DNA from: Monomorium pharaonis
Lineage: Eukaryota; Arthropoda; Insecta; Hymenoptera; Formicidae
Assembly (NCBI RefSeq): GCF_013373865.1
Contig: NC_050476.1
Span: 7,476,501 to 7,540,500 of the forward strand
DNA length: 64,000 nt
Direction of reading: 5' to 3'
Part shown: positions 1 through 12,300 of the stretch, piece by piece
How the letters are laid out: every line of letters begins with the position of its first letter
Numbering within the stretch: position 1 is the stretch's first letter
Notes under the pieces: model-generated
What the model was told of the DNA's origin: nothing
Databases searched by the model: none
Seen by the model: only the letters and a program-made list of their open reading frames with translations
Position numbers and translations under genes: made by a program

Positions 1-905
1 TTTGTGTGCAAAACGTGAGTATATAATTAAAATAATATAAATATTTATATTAATAATTATAATATAATTTTATATTATTAAGGTGATTCGTGGTCTGTAC
101 AGAAGACAGTAAAATTCAACCAAAGGATATAAAGGATTTTAAAATTATTGAAATGTAAGTAATAAAATTATATTGTATTTTTAAATATGCAAGATATTTT
201 ATTTTCAGTACCTAGGTACAGGTACAAGTATTCTAAAAAAAATGTACCAAGGTACAGGTATTATTTTCAGATTTTCAAAGTAAGGGAGGATTCTAAGATG
301 CCTGTGAGCATCAACATTTGGCTCATAATCTGTTTCACGACTGACAAATTTGTCAGTGTGCAGTTTAGATGAGCTGAGATTATTATATGTATATATACGA
401 TAAAAATTATAATTAGTACCAAGATCTAACTGTAGATCATTTCAGCTTTTTTAACTTTATTGATATGTTTAAACATATTGATTTTTTATAAAATATATTA
501 CTAGTATTCAATGAGCCACTACTTTGAACCAAGTGCAACCTGTCATTTTATCAATGAGAATTTAAATTGAAATAGCTCGCAATGTCCAATTGTTCACATT
601 CAAAAGAATTATGTTAAAAGTATTTACGATATAGAAATAATTTATATTTTATATGAAATATAATACTTTTATCGAACTTTACGTTTGTTAAATGTATATT
701 TAGTGTTATCCAAAAAAAGTAACTAAAATGTATCTAAATATAGGTACCAATACATAAAAAATTGTATCTAGATATAGATATAAATATAGATATAGGTACA
801 AGAGATAAAAAGTATCTCGATACTGTACCTAGGTACATAAATAAATAATATGTACCTAGTTATAGTACTTAAGTACTTGTACTTAGGTACTACACACCAC
901 TGAAT
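1..905. other. AT-rich DNA with clustered GTACC motifs; possible hAT-like end
   Basis: No gene is visible. Variants of a GTACCTAGGTAC motif cluster at about 205-265 and 740-895 in opposing orientations. Read on the minus strand, the right cluster ends at about 902 with CAGTGGTGTGTAGTACC, which resembles the CAGTG-type terminus of hAT transposons. No matching left terminus was found, so this is probably a truncated relic. The small reading frame at 187-372 is low complexity and does not look coding. Confidence 0.35.
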
Positions 906-1990
906 ATAACCCACACAGCAAATATATTTGTAATATAATCAAATATCTTTTTTGTACTTACAATTTTAAATCAATTTTAAGGTATTTTATTGTTAAATAT
1001 TTATAAAATTCTACATTATATTACTTGATATCATGTATTGTCCGTAAAACGATATCTCTAGAACATTTTCTCGAATTTTGAGGCATTTTTTAATATAGGA
1101 ATTAAAGATTAGAATAAATGTAAAAATTAAATATATGTTTGTGACTTTTTTGAATCAGATTCTTAAGATATCTTAAAATATCTAAGTGTTATGTAACAAC
1201 AGATATTTTGATATATATTTTGTTGTGTGGTTTATTTTGTAAACAGATGTTTTTCTACTTATAATTTTAAACAAATTTTAAGGTATTATTATTAGATACC
1301 TTAGATATATGTAAAATTCTGCAGAATGTCATTATTTGTTTAAAACCAATAAGATAATAATTTTACAACATATTTTATAAAAAACATTAGCCTATTGTAA
1401 ATATAAGAATTTAGAATTATTTAAAATAAATATAAAAATAAAATTTCACATTTAACGTTAAATTAAATTCAGAAACATTTTAAAATATTTTGATAGTAAC
1501 TATTGTTACGCAACAGATTTTATTAATGATATTATACATTTTTTAACACGTATTATCTTGACGTATGGATATCTTGAAGATATTTTTAATATCTTTTGCT
1601 ATGTTGAAATGTTATGTTCTCTTTATTTATTATTGTATAACTTATGCTACAAAATGTATAATTTACAGTTTTAAATCCATTTTAAAGTATCTTATCAGGT
1701 ACTTATAAAATTTTGCAGGACATTTGATTGCAGGAAATTATTTATAATTTATATATTTATTTAAGATAAACTTCCGTTTATTTAAAAATCAAATATTTTA
1801 GAGATAGATTTTTTAGAAATATTTTTAAAATATCTTGGTAGTGACTTGTAATTGTGCAACAGATATTCTGACATATAGATATTTTTAAGATATTTCTGTG
1901 ATGGTATAGTTTGCTGTGTGAAATATAGATATATATTAAGATTTCTGTGATATATTTTGCTGTGTGGAATATAATAGATATTGTCTCAAG
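906..1990. repeat. Degenerate tandem repeat, three units of about 300-400 bp
   Basis: Three diverged copies of one module follow each other, anchored at about 958, 1258 and 1645. Each has a run resembling TTACAATTTTAAATC, then AAGGTAT, then a TATAAAATTCTGCA-like segment. Each copy is bounded by a motif like TTTTGTTGTGTGG or ATATTTTGCTGTGTGG. The last part (1860-1975) repeats a shorter sub-unit. No coding capacity is seen. Confidence 0.55.
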
Positions 1991-2118
1991 AGACACGGTA
2001 GTAGCTCGTGCCAAGTGAGCACGCAGCGAGACCGACCGTGTTCTTTACGTGAGTACGCGATTTTTATTTTTATTTTTTTTACATGAGAATATACAAATTT
2101 ATAAAATTATACTTATAC

Positions 2119-2631
2119 TTAAGAGGATGCTAAACTGCCCATCAAACTTGATTGAGGTCGATAATGCAGAGTCATTATTTATCCTTGTTCATGAAAAAAT
2201 TTGCTTTAAAATACAAGTTATATAGCTTATACTTACAAATAAATGGTGTTTCGCAGTTTGGAATAGAAGGTATTTATGTGATCAAAAATTTTATTCATTT
2301 AAGCGCTTTTATTATATAAATATCTTTTTTTTACGGCTTGTAATCGTACGTTTGACGATTATAGCCTTATTCCTCAATCTATTCCGAACCCGGGAACACC
2401 ATTTATTTGTACGTATAAGCTACATAACTTGTACTTTAAAGCAAATATTTTTATAAACAAATAAACTTTAAAAAATTTTTTGCATTTTTGGTCTTTATCT
2501 AATCGTCCCTGGGCTTATTTGTGTACGTACTTTAAAAGTGTAAAAGGATTATCAATTCTGTAAATTCAATTCGAAACTAAATGGTTGAACAGTATGTTGG
2601 TAAAACATACGACTTTAGCATCTTCTTAAAC
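2119..2631. mobile_element. Palindromic MITE-like element
   Basis: The left end (AAGAGGATGCTAAACTG near 2121) and the right end (TTTAGCATCTTCTTAA near 2613) are inverted copies. A second, stronger pair lies inside: the arm at about 2203-2258 is inverted at about 2396-2455, both carrying AAATGGTGTT or its complement. No transposase is encoded. This fits a non-autonomous inverted-repeat element; the target-site duplication could not be defined. Confidence 0.6.
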
Positions 2632-3184
2632 AGCATACATTTTAAAAATGTATTAATTCTAAATGGTAAACTTATTTTATTCTTAAACGTTATATTGGGT
2701 TATATGTTGTTAATGTATTATTTTTTCCCAAGCATTCTGTGTTATGATTAAATTAACTTAAGTGTTATATAGGGTGTTAATAAACCTTTGCATAATATTT
2801 ATATCATTGTGTTGCCCACGAAAATCAAAGATGAAAAGCTCTGTAAAATTTTTCGGTTCCATGCGTACAGTTCTTATAATTATTGTCAGAAAATAGTGAA
2901 ATATTGCCAATGTACGCACGGCTATAACGGAAACACGAGCGCGGTGAGAAACAAAACGATGGTCGTTGTGCGTGAGGAGTGATATCCGCGCTGTTGTTCG
3001 CCGCGAAGCGAGATCGCAAACAAAATTCATTGCTATTCGCAACGTTGTTCGTATAACAACTAAGGATGGTCGACTATAACTCATAATTAAAATTTTTCAC
3101 ATAAATTTTTAAACTGTACTGCATAAATTGCAAAGCTAAAAAAATTTAAAGTTGATTGAAAACATTAAGAAAATTATTTCATAG
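2632..3184. other. Intergenic DNA, nothing identified
   Basis: The overlapping frames on both strands at about 2758-3084 have no recognisable domain. The sequence around 2925-3060 is richer in CpG than its AT-rich surroundings and may be a relic of another repeat. Confidence 0.3.
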
Positions 3185-3870
3185 TATTATACTTGAATTT
3201 TGAATCAATGAAAGCGAATAATTTGTTAGAAATCCGCTACAGCTTATGCTCTTTTGTAATTTTGCAAGCTTATCAAAATTGTATGTAAAATTAATATATT
3301 TTGTTATTATCCTTATAGCAGGTTACTTTACAGCTTTCAGAAGATGTGTCATAGTATTTTCAATGATAAACTACAGTTTTACATTAATAAAACCGAATAA
3401 TTCATTAAAAGTCTGCCGTTTCTGATTTTTTCTCGTAAATATTATTAATATTATTAGCACTATTCAAAGAAATATTTATTTAAATCCAGCATTTTTTCCT
3501 TTCAGTGCATTACTGGCAATTGTATTGTCACAAATCGTAAACGCACATAAAACGTAATATTTATAAAATGTAAGTACACTTTCACAAACACTGGACTTCA
3601 CAATTTGTGGAGTTTATTCCGTGTAAAATTTCCAAAACGAATAGGAAACAATTAATTGTTCATGAATTATTCGCTTTTATTTATTTAAAATTCAAGTATA
3701 TCAATGAAATTAATATGACATAGTCTTTGGAAGCTGTTAAATAGTCTTCAAGTATAAAATATGTGGCAAAAAATATTAACCTTACATATTTAATCGATAA
3801 AGTTGGAAAATTGCGAGAAAAAATTGGAAGCGGCAGATTTTTAATGAATTATTCGGTGTTTTTAATTTAA
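3185..3870. repeat. Diverged direct and inverted repeat cluster
   Basis: A segment with GCGAATAATTTG then a CCGCTAC-like run near 3213 recurs in diverged direct form near 3391 (CCGAATAATTCATTAAAAG). It recurs inverted near 3664 and 3815-3862 (TTTTTAATGAATTATTCGG). These are arms of one or more old inverted-repeat elements. There is no coding capacity. Confidence 0.45.
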
Positions 3871-4139
3871 AAACCTTTAATTAATATTAACCTTTAATAA
3901 ATATTTGTTTTAAAATTTAAGAAAATGTTTTTTTAACATTTGGTAAATTATTTTTTTAATATTTACTAAACATATTTACAACAAAAGCAAAAAATTGATT
4001 ACATTGTTAAATAATTTTATACATTTAACGTAACTCATCAATCTAATAAATTTCTACGACAATTTTGTAAAGGGGAGAAGACTATATACATTTCAGCCAA
4101 GCCACAGTACCTGTTAGAACAAAACGCTAATAACGTAAA

Positions 4140-4560
4140 AATAATCAAAAATAAATATTTAAAAAACATTTATAAAATATTGCTTGCTGATTGGGCTATA
4201 TTAATGGATAGTTATGAACTAAAATATTTTACTTTATTACTATTCTTTGGCTAGTATTTATTTATTTCAACACAAATGTTATTAAAACAATTTTATAAAT
4301 TTTTCTTTAATAATATCAAAATATTTTGTCAACTATAATGATCGATATTTAGATAAAGTAAAACATTTACTGTATTACTATTTTCTTTGGCCAGTATTCA
4401 TAATTTGATTTTGTAATAATTGCCTTAAGTTTATTCTTTAAAACTCTTATATTATTATTTTTACTACAGAGCATTTGAAGATGAACTCAAGACAATCTTA
4501 AATATAAGATCAGATTATAAATACAAACCTTTAATATTTTAAGATATTGGCTGCTTTGTG
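4140..4560 (+). repeat. Upstream flank module of the Helitron-like element
   Basis: This block contains two copies of a phrase like TTTATTACTATTCTTTGGC (near 4232 and 4373). A CTTAAGTTT segment, a CTTAAATATAAGAT segment and a TATTGGCTGCT end follow. The same phrases occur in the same order at about 16600-17060 downstream of the large reading frame, and again in inverted orientation at about 17770-18240. The homology is diverged (many substitutions) but collinear. I read it as transposon-specific sequence flanking the coding region on both sides. Confidence 0.6.
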
Positions 4561-5034
4561 TCTATACAAGGATATGAAGAATTTTTTTATGACGAAAATG
4601 ACATAATTGACAATAATATTAATTTTAGTTGCTGCATCAATTTTAATTTTGGTACTAACATAATTATTTATGTGATATTAAAATCCTGTCGAATTTTGTA
4701 TTCAATATTTATAAATTGTCAAATTCAATTATTAAGATGCCGGTGCTGATGTGTCAAAATTGTTTTGAATTTTGTGTTTTGTCAAATTCAATTGTTAAAG
4801 TAGTGGTGCTGACGTGCACACAAGAGTAAAGTACGTTAAAAAATTAGTTACATTGATTTTGGTATCAAAATGATTGTTTATGTGCTCTTAAAATAAAATA
4901 TTTTTATTAAAAATTTTATTTTTAAGTGTATAATTAGACAATCATTTTCATCTTAAACCTGATGTTGCAACTATTTTTTTTAGGTTTACTGTTGTATTTC
5001 TGTTAACTGTTAATAAAATATTTAATATTAAAGA
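4561..5034. other. AT-rich spacer, nothing identified
   Basis: There is a short internal duplication of a TTGTCAAATTCAATT phrase (about 4716 and 4776), and no other structure. The frame at 4558-4749 shows no recognisable protein features. Confidence 0.3.
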
Positions 5035-5529
5035 GGTTTATTTAAAATCCGCCCAAATTTGCATCAAATCCTGAATTTTGATAGATCTTTATGCCAATAG
5101 CAATCCCTGAAATTTCCAGCCCCCCCCCCCAAAATAATTACACAAGAGTGGGAAGGCGGAGAGTCAAAGTCAAAAATTGCATCTCAAATATCTCCGAAAT
5201 GGTAAGAGCTATTGAGATATGTACTATAGAAACGATTTTAGCCTATTTTTACCCCTTTAACATGTTACAAAATTCTAAATTGCCAAAAATGGCATCTTTC
5301 GATTTTGTTTAAAATTTAATGTGATTCTCAACGAAATTCCCTGCAAAACAACGAAAACCGCATGTTGGGGAAATGTTTGGTTCGCGAGTTACAGATTTGA
5401 GGGTAAAAATAAGGTAAAAAATTGGGGGACTAAAAATTTCTGGGATTGCTATTGGTATAAAGGTCTATCAAAATTCACAGTTTGGTGCAAATATAGGGGT
5501 GGGCAGATTTGGCTGATTTTGAATAAACC
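5035..5529. mobile_element. Palindromic MITE-like element, about 495 bp
   Basis: The left end reads GGTTTATTTAAAATCCGCC and the right end is its inverted counterpart (GATTTTGAATAAACC). Inner arms share ATTTTGATAGA, CCAATAGCAATCCC and GAAATTT blocks in inverted order. A C-run follows the left arm and a G-run precedes the right arm. The element splits the upstream flank module (ending about 4560) from the minisatellite (from 5764), so it probably inserted later. No transposase is present. Confidence 0.65.
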
Positions 5530-5763
5530 CTTTTGTTATAATTGCATTATATAATTTGATTTTGTGTGCAAAATTTTTTCTAAGAACAATGATGTATTAT
5601 TTTGTAGAATAATTGCAAAATATTGTATCATTGCCGTGGAAGATTGTTACAATGTAGATTTTATCTTGTTCCTTTTTTATTGTTTTGTAGATTTTATTTT
5701 TGCGGTTTAGGAGAAAATAGGTAAGTATTTTTTTATTTAAGTTTTTAATAAGATTTAAACAAA

Positions 5764-6276
5764 GGTACTGTGCGTTTGTAAATATTGGGTGCTGTGCGTC
5801 TGCAAGAAACGGGTGCTGTGCGTTTACGAGAAACGGGTGCTGTGCGCTTACAAGAAACGGGTGCTGTGCGTTTACGAGAAACGGGTGCTGTGCGCTTGTA
5901 GAAAACGGGTGCTGTGCGCTTGTAAAAATCGGGTGCTGTGCATTTGCAGAAAACGGGCGCTGTGCGCTTGTAAAAATCGGGTGCTGTGCGCTTGCAGTAA
6001 ACGGGTGCTGTGCGCTTGTAAAAATCGGGTGCTGTGCGCTTGCAGAAAACGAGTGCTGTGCGCTTGTAAAAACCGGGTGCTGTGCGCTTGCAGTAAACGG
6101 GTGCTGTGCGCTTGTAAAAATCGAGTGCTGTGCGCTTGTAGAAAACGGGTGCTGTGCGCTTGTAAAAATCAGGTGCTGTGCACTTGTAAATATTGGGTGC
6201 TGTGCCCTTATAAAGGTTGGGTGCTTTGTATCTGCAAAGATCTGGTGCTGTGCGCTTGTATAGATTGAGTGTTGTA
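5764..6276 (+). repeat. 24-bp minisatellite, about 21 units
   Basis: The unit is GGGTGCTGTGCG followed by a CTTGTAAAAATC or CTTGCAGAAAAC variant. Because 24 is a multiple of three and most units lack stops, long frames stay open on both strands (5789-6268 on + and 5597-6343 on -). They encode periodic Cys/Arg or Ala-Gln-His-Pro peptides and are almost certainly not genes. The array ends about 37 bp before the start codon of the large transposon frame, so it may lie in its promoter or leader. The same GCTGTGCGCC phrase occurs twice at 17047-17080 and inverted at 17757-17790. Confidence 0.9.
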
Positions 6277-6312
6277 TTTTAAGTGTAGTTATATAAAAAG
6301 AATAAAACAAAA

Positions 6313-9300
6313 ATGTCTGCGAAAATAAGTGAACAAATGTCATTAGAACAAAGAAATATTATTATTAATGGTGACTGGTTAAATTGTGCACATATGGATC
6401 ATTTTGAACAGCTTTTAAAAAGCTATTCGGATTATAGACCTGTTGAAACGTGGCGAATACAAATTCCTGATACGATACCACCTATGCCACAAAATAAGAA
6501 ACATATACAAATTTTATTTAGTATATCTGATCCATTGAATTTATATTTACATGATATAAATAAATCATTGAATGGACATTGGGTGTGTTGTTATTATGAC
6601 ACAAAAAATATATTTATTTATGATTCACTTAATAATAAGAAATTGCACAAAAACTATGAACAATTTTTGAGACAATTATTTCCATTTTATTGTTTTGATA
6701 AACAACCCGTTAAATTTCCTCCTGTGCAACAACAACCGAATACTAATGATTGCGGGGTTTTTGCAATAGCTTTTGCTATTTCATTGTTATTTAATATTAA
6801 ACCTGAAGACGTGAAATATGACTACAGTTTAATGCGTTCGCATTTAGTAAAAATTTTTGAATCAAATGTAATCGAGCATTTTCCTCAAGATGTAAAGTAT
6901 GGTTTTTGTCAGAAAGTGCTTCCATTAGCAGTAATAAGAGCAAGAGCGGCTGACGCAGCTCGTAAATGTGCTAAAAGTCAATTTGACCAAAAAAACATAC
7001 AACAAAAATTAAATCAATTACAAAAAAATTACGATGATGGATTACATGAAAATTATTCAAAAGAACAAAATGCATCAATTAAGCATTTTTTTCAAGATTC
7101 AAAGTATGTTGCTCAGAAAGTTCCATTAGTAGAAAACGTAAAAGAGATTAAAGCGACTTGTACAAAACGCAAACACGAGGAACAATTGTACCTGTTAGAA
7201 AAAAGTCATGATTCTAAAATAAAACATGTTAATAAAAAAAAACGAAATGAGCGAGAAATGATCCTGTCGTTAGAACAGAGAAGTATCATTGCAGAAGGCA
7301 GATGGTTAAATGATTTGCATATGGATCATTTTAATTATCTTTTAAAGAAATATTCAGATTATGAATTTGTCGAAACATGGCGAATACAATTAATGAATAC
7401 TATACAACCCATACCGACAAACAAAAAGCATATACAAATATTACCATCTACGTTGTTGGGAACACATTGGATATGCAGTTATTACAATACAAAAAATATA
7501 TTTATTTACGATTCTCTAAATGGAAAAATGTTGAGTGATTGTCAGAAACAATTTTTACAAAAATTGTTTCCAACTTATGACTTTGTCAAGAATCCTGTCA
7601 CATTTTTTACTGTACAAGAACAACCGAATGGTAGCGATTGTGGCGTTTTTGCAATAGCCTTTGCTGTTTCGTTATTATTTAACATAAATCCCAACAAAGT
7701 AAAATATGATCATAGTTTAATGCGTTCACATTTAATAAAAATGTTTGAATCTAATACAATTGAGCATTTTCCTCAAGATGCAAATTATACTCTTCAGAAA
7801 GTGCTTCCTTTAGCAGTAATAAAAGCAAAAAATACTGAAACAGTTTGTATACGTAAAAAATGTCAATATAAAAATGAACAACAAAGTATATTACATACAG
7901 CAAAATTAAATGTACAATTAATAGTAGATATAAATGAAGATGATGATAACAATGTTAATAAATCTTTGGAATATCAACATTGCTCAAAAGTAGAAAATAT
8001 TAATAAAGAGAATTCAGAAAGTTATTGTATTAGTAGAAGGAAACGTCAATATAAACAGAATTTAGAAATTAATTGCGCTGTAAAGCGGCGTCGATATTAT
8101 CAAAATATTAAAAAAAATATCGCTAAACAAGTTGAACGATATCACAAAAATATAGAAAAAAAACGCGCTAAACAACTTGAACGATATCACAAAAATGGAG
8201 AAAAAAATCGCGCTAAACAAGTTGAACGATATCACAAAAACAGAGAAAAAAATCGTGCTAAACAAGTTGAACAATATCATAAAAATAGAGAAAAAAATCG
8301 TGCTAATAAGAAATATTGCTATAATCAGAAATTAGAACATAATCGAATTCAGAAGCAATATCGTTATAAAAAGGATTTAGTAAAACAACGTAAACAAAAA
8401 CAAAAACGTTATTTAATAAATTCTCAGTGTGAACGAGAGAGACAAATGCAATATTCTGATCGCAAATGGTTATATAACAAACGTTATTATAACAAAAAGT
8501 TTAAATCTAATGCTATAGAAAAAAATATTGGTCAAAGTATTATTAAAAAATACGAAAAATTTTGGTCAAAAAATTACATACATATGCGTAATCCGGTAAC
8601 AATAACAGATATTATGAATAAACTGGATATTAAAAATAACATTGAAAGACGATTAGAAGCTGAAAGAATTTTGCGTTGGTCTATGCATATTAGAAATAAT
8701 TATATTCACAATATGTATAAAATATTAGCTGTATTGAAAAAAAAGGCTGAAATACACTTAACTCTCGTTACTGAGTGTTTAACAATTGATGATAAATTAC
8801 ATGCATTATGTGGTATATCGGGTCATACAGCTTCTTCCGAAAATTATTTTATCGATTCTACATATAGTGAACAATTTACTTCATCGCAACCTTTGATAAC
8901 AAATGTGAAAGGTCAAATTATAAATGTATTACCTTTGGTAGAAGCACAAGCTAAAAAAGCATGGTTGTGCAATACTTTGTGTAAAATTAATTCACTTGTA
9001 ATTGATCGTTATAAAAAATTTCTCGAAGCAATAAATACATGTACTTTAAAGAAAATACCAGAACTATTACGCAAGGTTTGTCAGAAATGTACAGTAAACG
9101 ATTTGACTGACAAATTAGGTCATACACAGGCTTGTTACATTAATCCAAACCTTTGTAAAGCGATGTCTCTTTCTATTCAGTTATTATCACCTCATTTTCC
9201 AAAGGTGAGATTTATTAAACGTTTGATTTATCGAATAAAAGCAGACTATCGAAAGTTAATAAATCTAGAAAAGGCTTTAAATTGTGGCGATATCGATACA

Positions 9301-12300
9301 TTAAATGAACTTATAATTTTGGCACAAGATCGAGTAAATATCTACAAACATCATCAAAGTTTAACTGATTTGAGTGATGATGATATTATTTCTAAATATA
9401 GCAAAGCATTTAAAGCGTTGACTAAACGTTCCATGGACACACCTCGATATGTTTGTGTTTCATGTGAGAGACTTTGCTATAAGAGAAGTGTATCTGAAAT
9501 TAGTAAGGTTAAAACACAATTAGATATTCCAATTTGGAGAGATTTAATGGCACATATAAAAAAACTAAATATTGATCTGCAATACATATGTCTTTATTGC
9601 CAAAGAAAATTCCGTAACGGATTAATGCCTGCTTATTGTATTTTAAACAATCTATTTATCCAAAATGTTCCCGAAGTAATATCGTCTCTTAATTCATTCG
9701 AAAAAATGTTAATACAAAGAGCTAAAGCATTTCAAACTATTGTTAAAATGGGAACTGTGATGAATAAAAAGTTGCCTCATAGGCAGATGGTACAGAAAGT
9801 AAAAGGTAGAACATTTCATTTACCTTTACCGTTAGAACAAACAATGAATAAAATATGTTCAAAAACTGATGCAATAAATAAAAACAATATGGAATTGTAC
9901 ATTTTGGTTAGAGGTATTCCGACAAAAGCAAAAATTATTTGGGAAGAAATGGTAAATCTTAAAAAAGTATTCGATGCTTTGGTATGGTTAAAACGTAATA
10001 ATCACCTTTATAAACACATTATACTGCCAGATACTTGCGATGGATTATGTTCGGAAAAGAATGTAGAATTTTTTGAAGTAAAAGAAACAGAAAATGATAC
10101 TGATTTTGTATCGGATAATGATGATAATGATGGTATATTATTGAATTCCAAAATTGAAATGCAAGAAACAAAAAATAATGCAGAAGCTATTGTTTTAAAT
10201 CTTCAAGGTGACGCTATGTTAACTCAGGTTACTGATGACAAGGATAGTTATTACGAACAGTATACCATTTATCCTTTATATGAAAAGAAAACACGTGAAA
10301 GTGCTAACGCTTTGTATCAAATGTTAAAAATTGAAGAATTACCTCTGGATAACCGTGAAAAATTTTTAGATCTATTGTGTTTTCCAGATTTATATCCTTT
10401 TGGTGTTAATGGACAACATGAAACTAGACAAATTAAACTTTATGAACATGAATATATTAAATGTCGTTTGACTTCTAAACATCCCCAATATAGATTAAAT
10501 CAACAATATTTGTTTTATTTATTAAATAATGCGAATAATCGTCAATTAAAGCGCGGTATTTATCAGAAATTAAATGTAACCAATTTGCGAGATCGTTATA
10601 CGGCTTTAGAATATTTACAAGCAGTGCAGAAAGATTTATTGGAGTCTGATTTGAGTACGATATTTTCTACTTTAAGAAATACGGCACAATATTGGCGTAG
10701 ACCAAGATATGATTTAGAATGCATGATACAACATTACGGACCCGCGACATGGTTTTTAACATTGAGTCCTGGTGAATGGATGTGGGATGATTTAGGTCAA
10801 TACATTCGTGAAGTAAATGGTTGGTGTAACGATTCATCTTCCACCAGTGCTCTTGTTGCTAGGGATCCCGTATCAGCGTCGAGATTTCTCGATAATAAGT
10901 TTAAAGCAATGATTGATTTCATTTGTTCTGAAGATCATCCGATTGGAGAAGTTACACATTACTTCTGGCGACGAGAATATCAAGGTAGAGGGATACAACA
11001 TTTTCATATGTTAATTTGGATTAAAGATGCACCAATTATTGGTGTATCTTCTGAAAAAGAAATTTCTGAATTTATTTTACAACATGTAACTTGTAAAATT
11101 CCAGATAAAAATATTTCTCCATTATTATATGAGCGGGTTAATTCATACCAACAACACAAACATAACAATTATTGTCTTCGTTCTAAGAAAAGGGGACGTA
11201 AAGTTGGTCGTATATGTCGTTTTGGATTTCCTCGCTCTGTTACGGATACATTATGTTTAAGAGATGTTGTAAGTTCGATAGCAGGTAGAAAACAGTTAAA
11301 GTCTAGAAGTAGGCTTTATGATCTTCCTCGAACGGAGAGGGAGGGTTATATAAATGACTATAATCCCCCTACTCTTACTGCATGGAATGGAAATATGGAT
11401 ATACAATATATTGGAGAAGATTCAAGGTTTATTAATATGTACATAAGTAAGTATGTAAGTAAAGCAGGACAATGTGAATTATCTGAAGATATTCTTGATT
11501 GTAAAAATCAGACAAACAAATCAATAGCGAGTTGTCTTTGGAATATTGGATTACGATTTTTAAATAATAGAGAATGTGGTGCTCTTGAAGCTGCTGATAC
11601 ATTGCTAGGTATTTCTTTATATGGAACTGATCGAGATACGACGTTTAAATGGTTGGATACGAATCAGATACGATATAGAAGAGTGAAAAACGTTAAGGAA
11701 GTTGAAGCACTCGATGGAGATTCTACAGATATATTTTGTGCGTCTGTAATAGATGACCATTATCCACATAGACCGAAAAAATTGGAATCGATGTGTTTAT
11801 ATGAATTTATGCAATGGTATGATATTACGAAAATTAAACCACAAAGTAAAAAAATTAAATATTACAAGCTGGATAATGGTTATTACCTTAAACGGCGACA
11901 ACGTGGACATCTCATTAAACATTATAAATATGATGTTAAGACGCGGCCGGAAAATTATTTCTTTTCATTACTTCTTATGTTTCAACCATGGCGAAAAATG
12001 GAAAATCTTAAAAATGATTGTGATACTTATGCAGAATCATTTCATAAAGTAAAATTACATCTCGTCGAAGCATTGCAGTATCATGAAAAATTGGAAGAAT
12101 TGAAAAAAGCAATTGAAACTGTAAACGAATTGGTTCAACAACAGATTGACGAAAAACAGCATCTGTCTCAAGATGATCCTGATAATCCAATAGGTGTTCA
12201 AAATATTCAAGCTGGTGAAGCAATGCAAGATTTTAAAGATCTCGATGGTCACGAAGAAGAAATCGATATATCTGAAATGATTTCAAAATTGAATGCAGAT

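Noticed and set aside
5597..6343. Long frames on both strands across the minisatellite
   Set aside because: They exist only because the repeat unit is 24 bp without stops in most units; the peptides are purely periodic and there is no domain.
8062..8280. 72-codon minus-strand frame with Phe-rich repeats
   Set aside because: Antisense shadow of the basic 17-residue repeats in the transposon protein.
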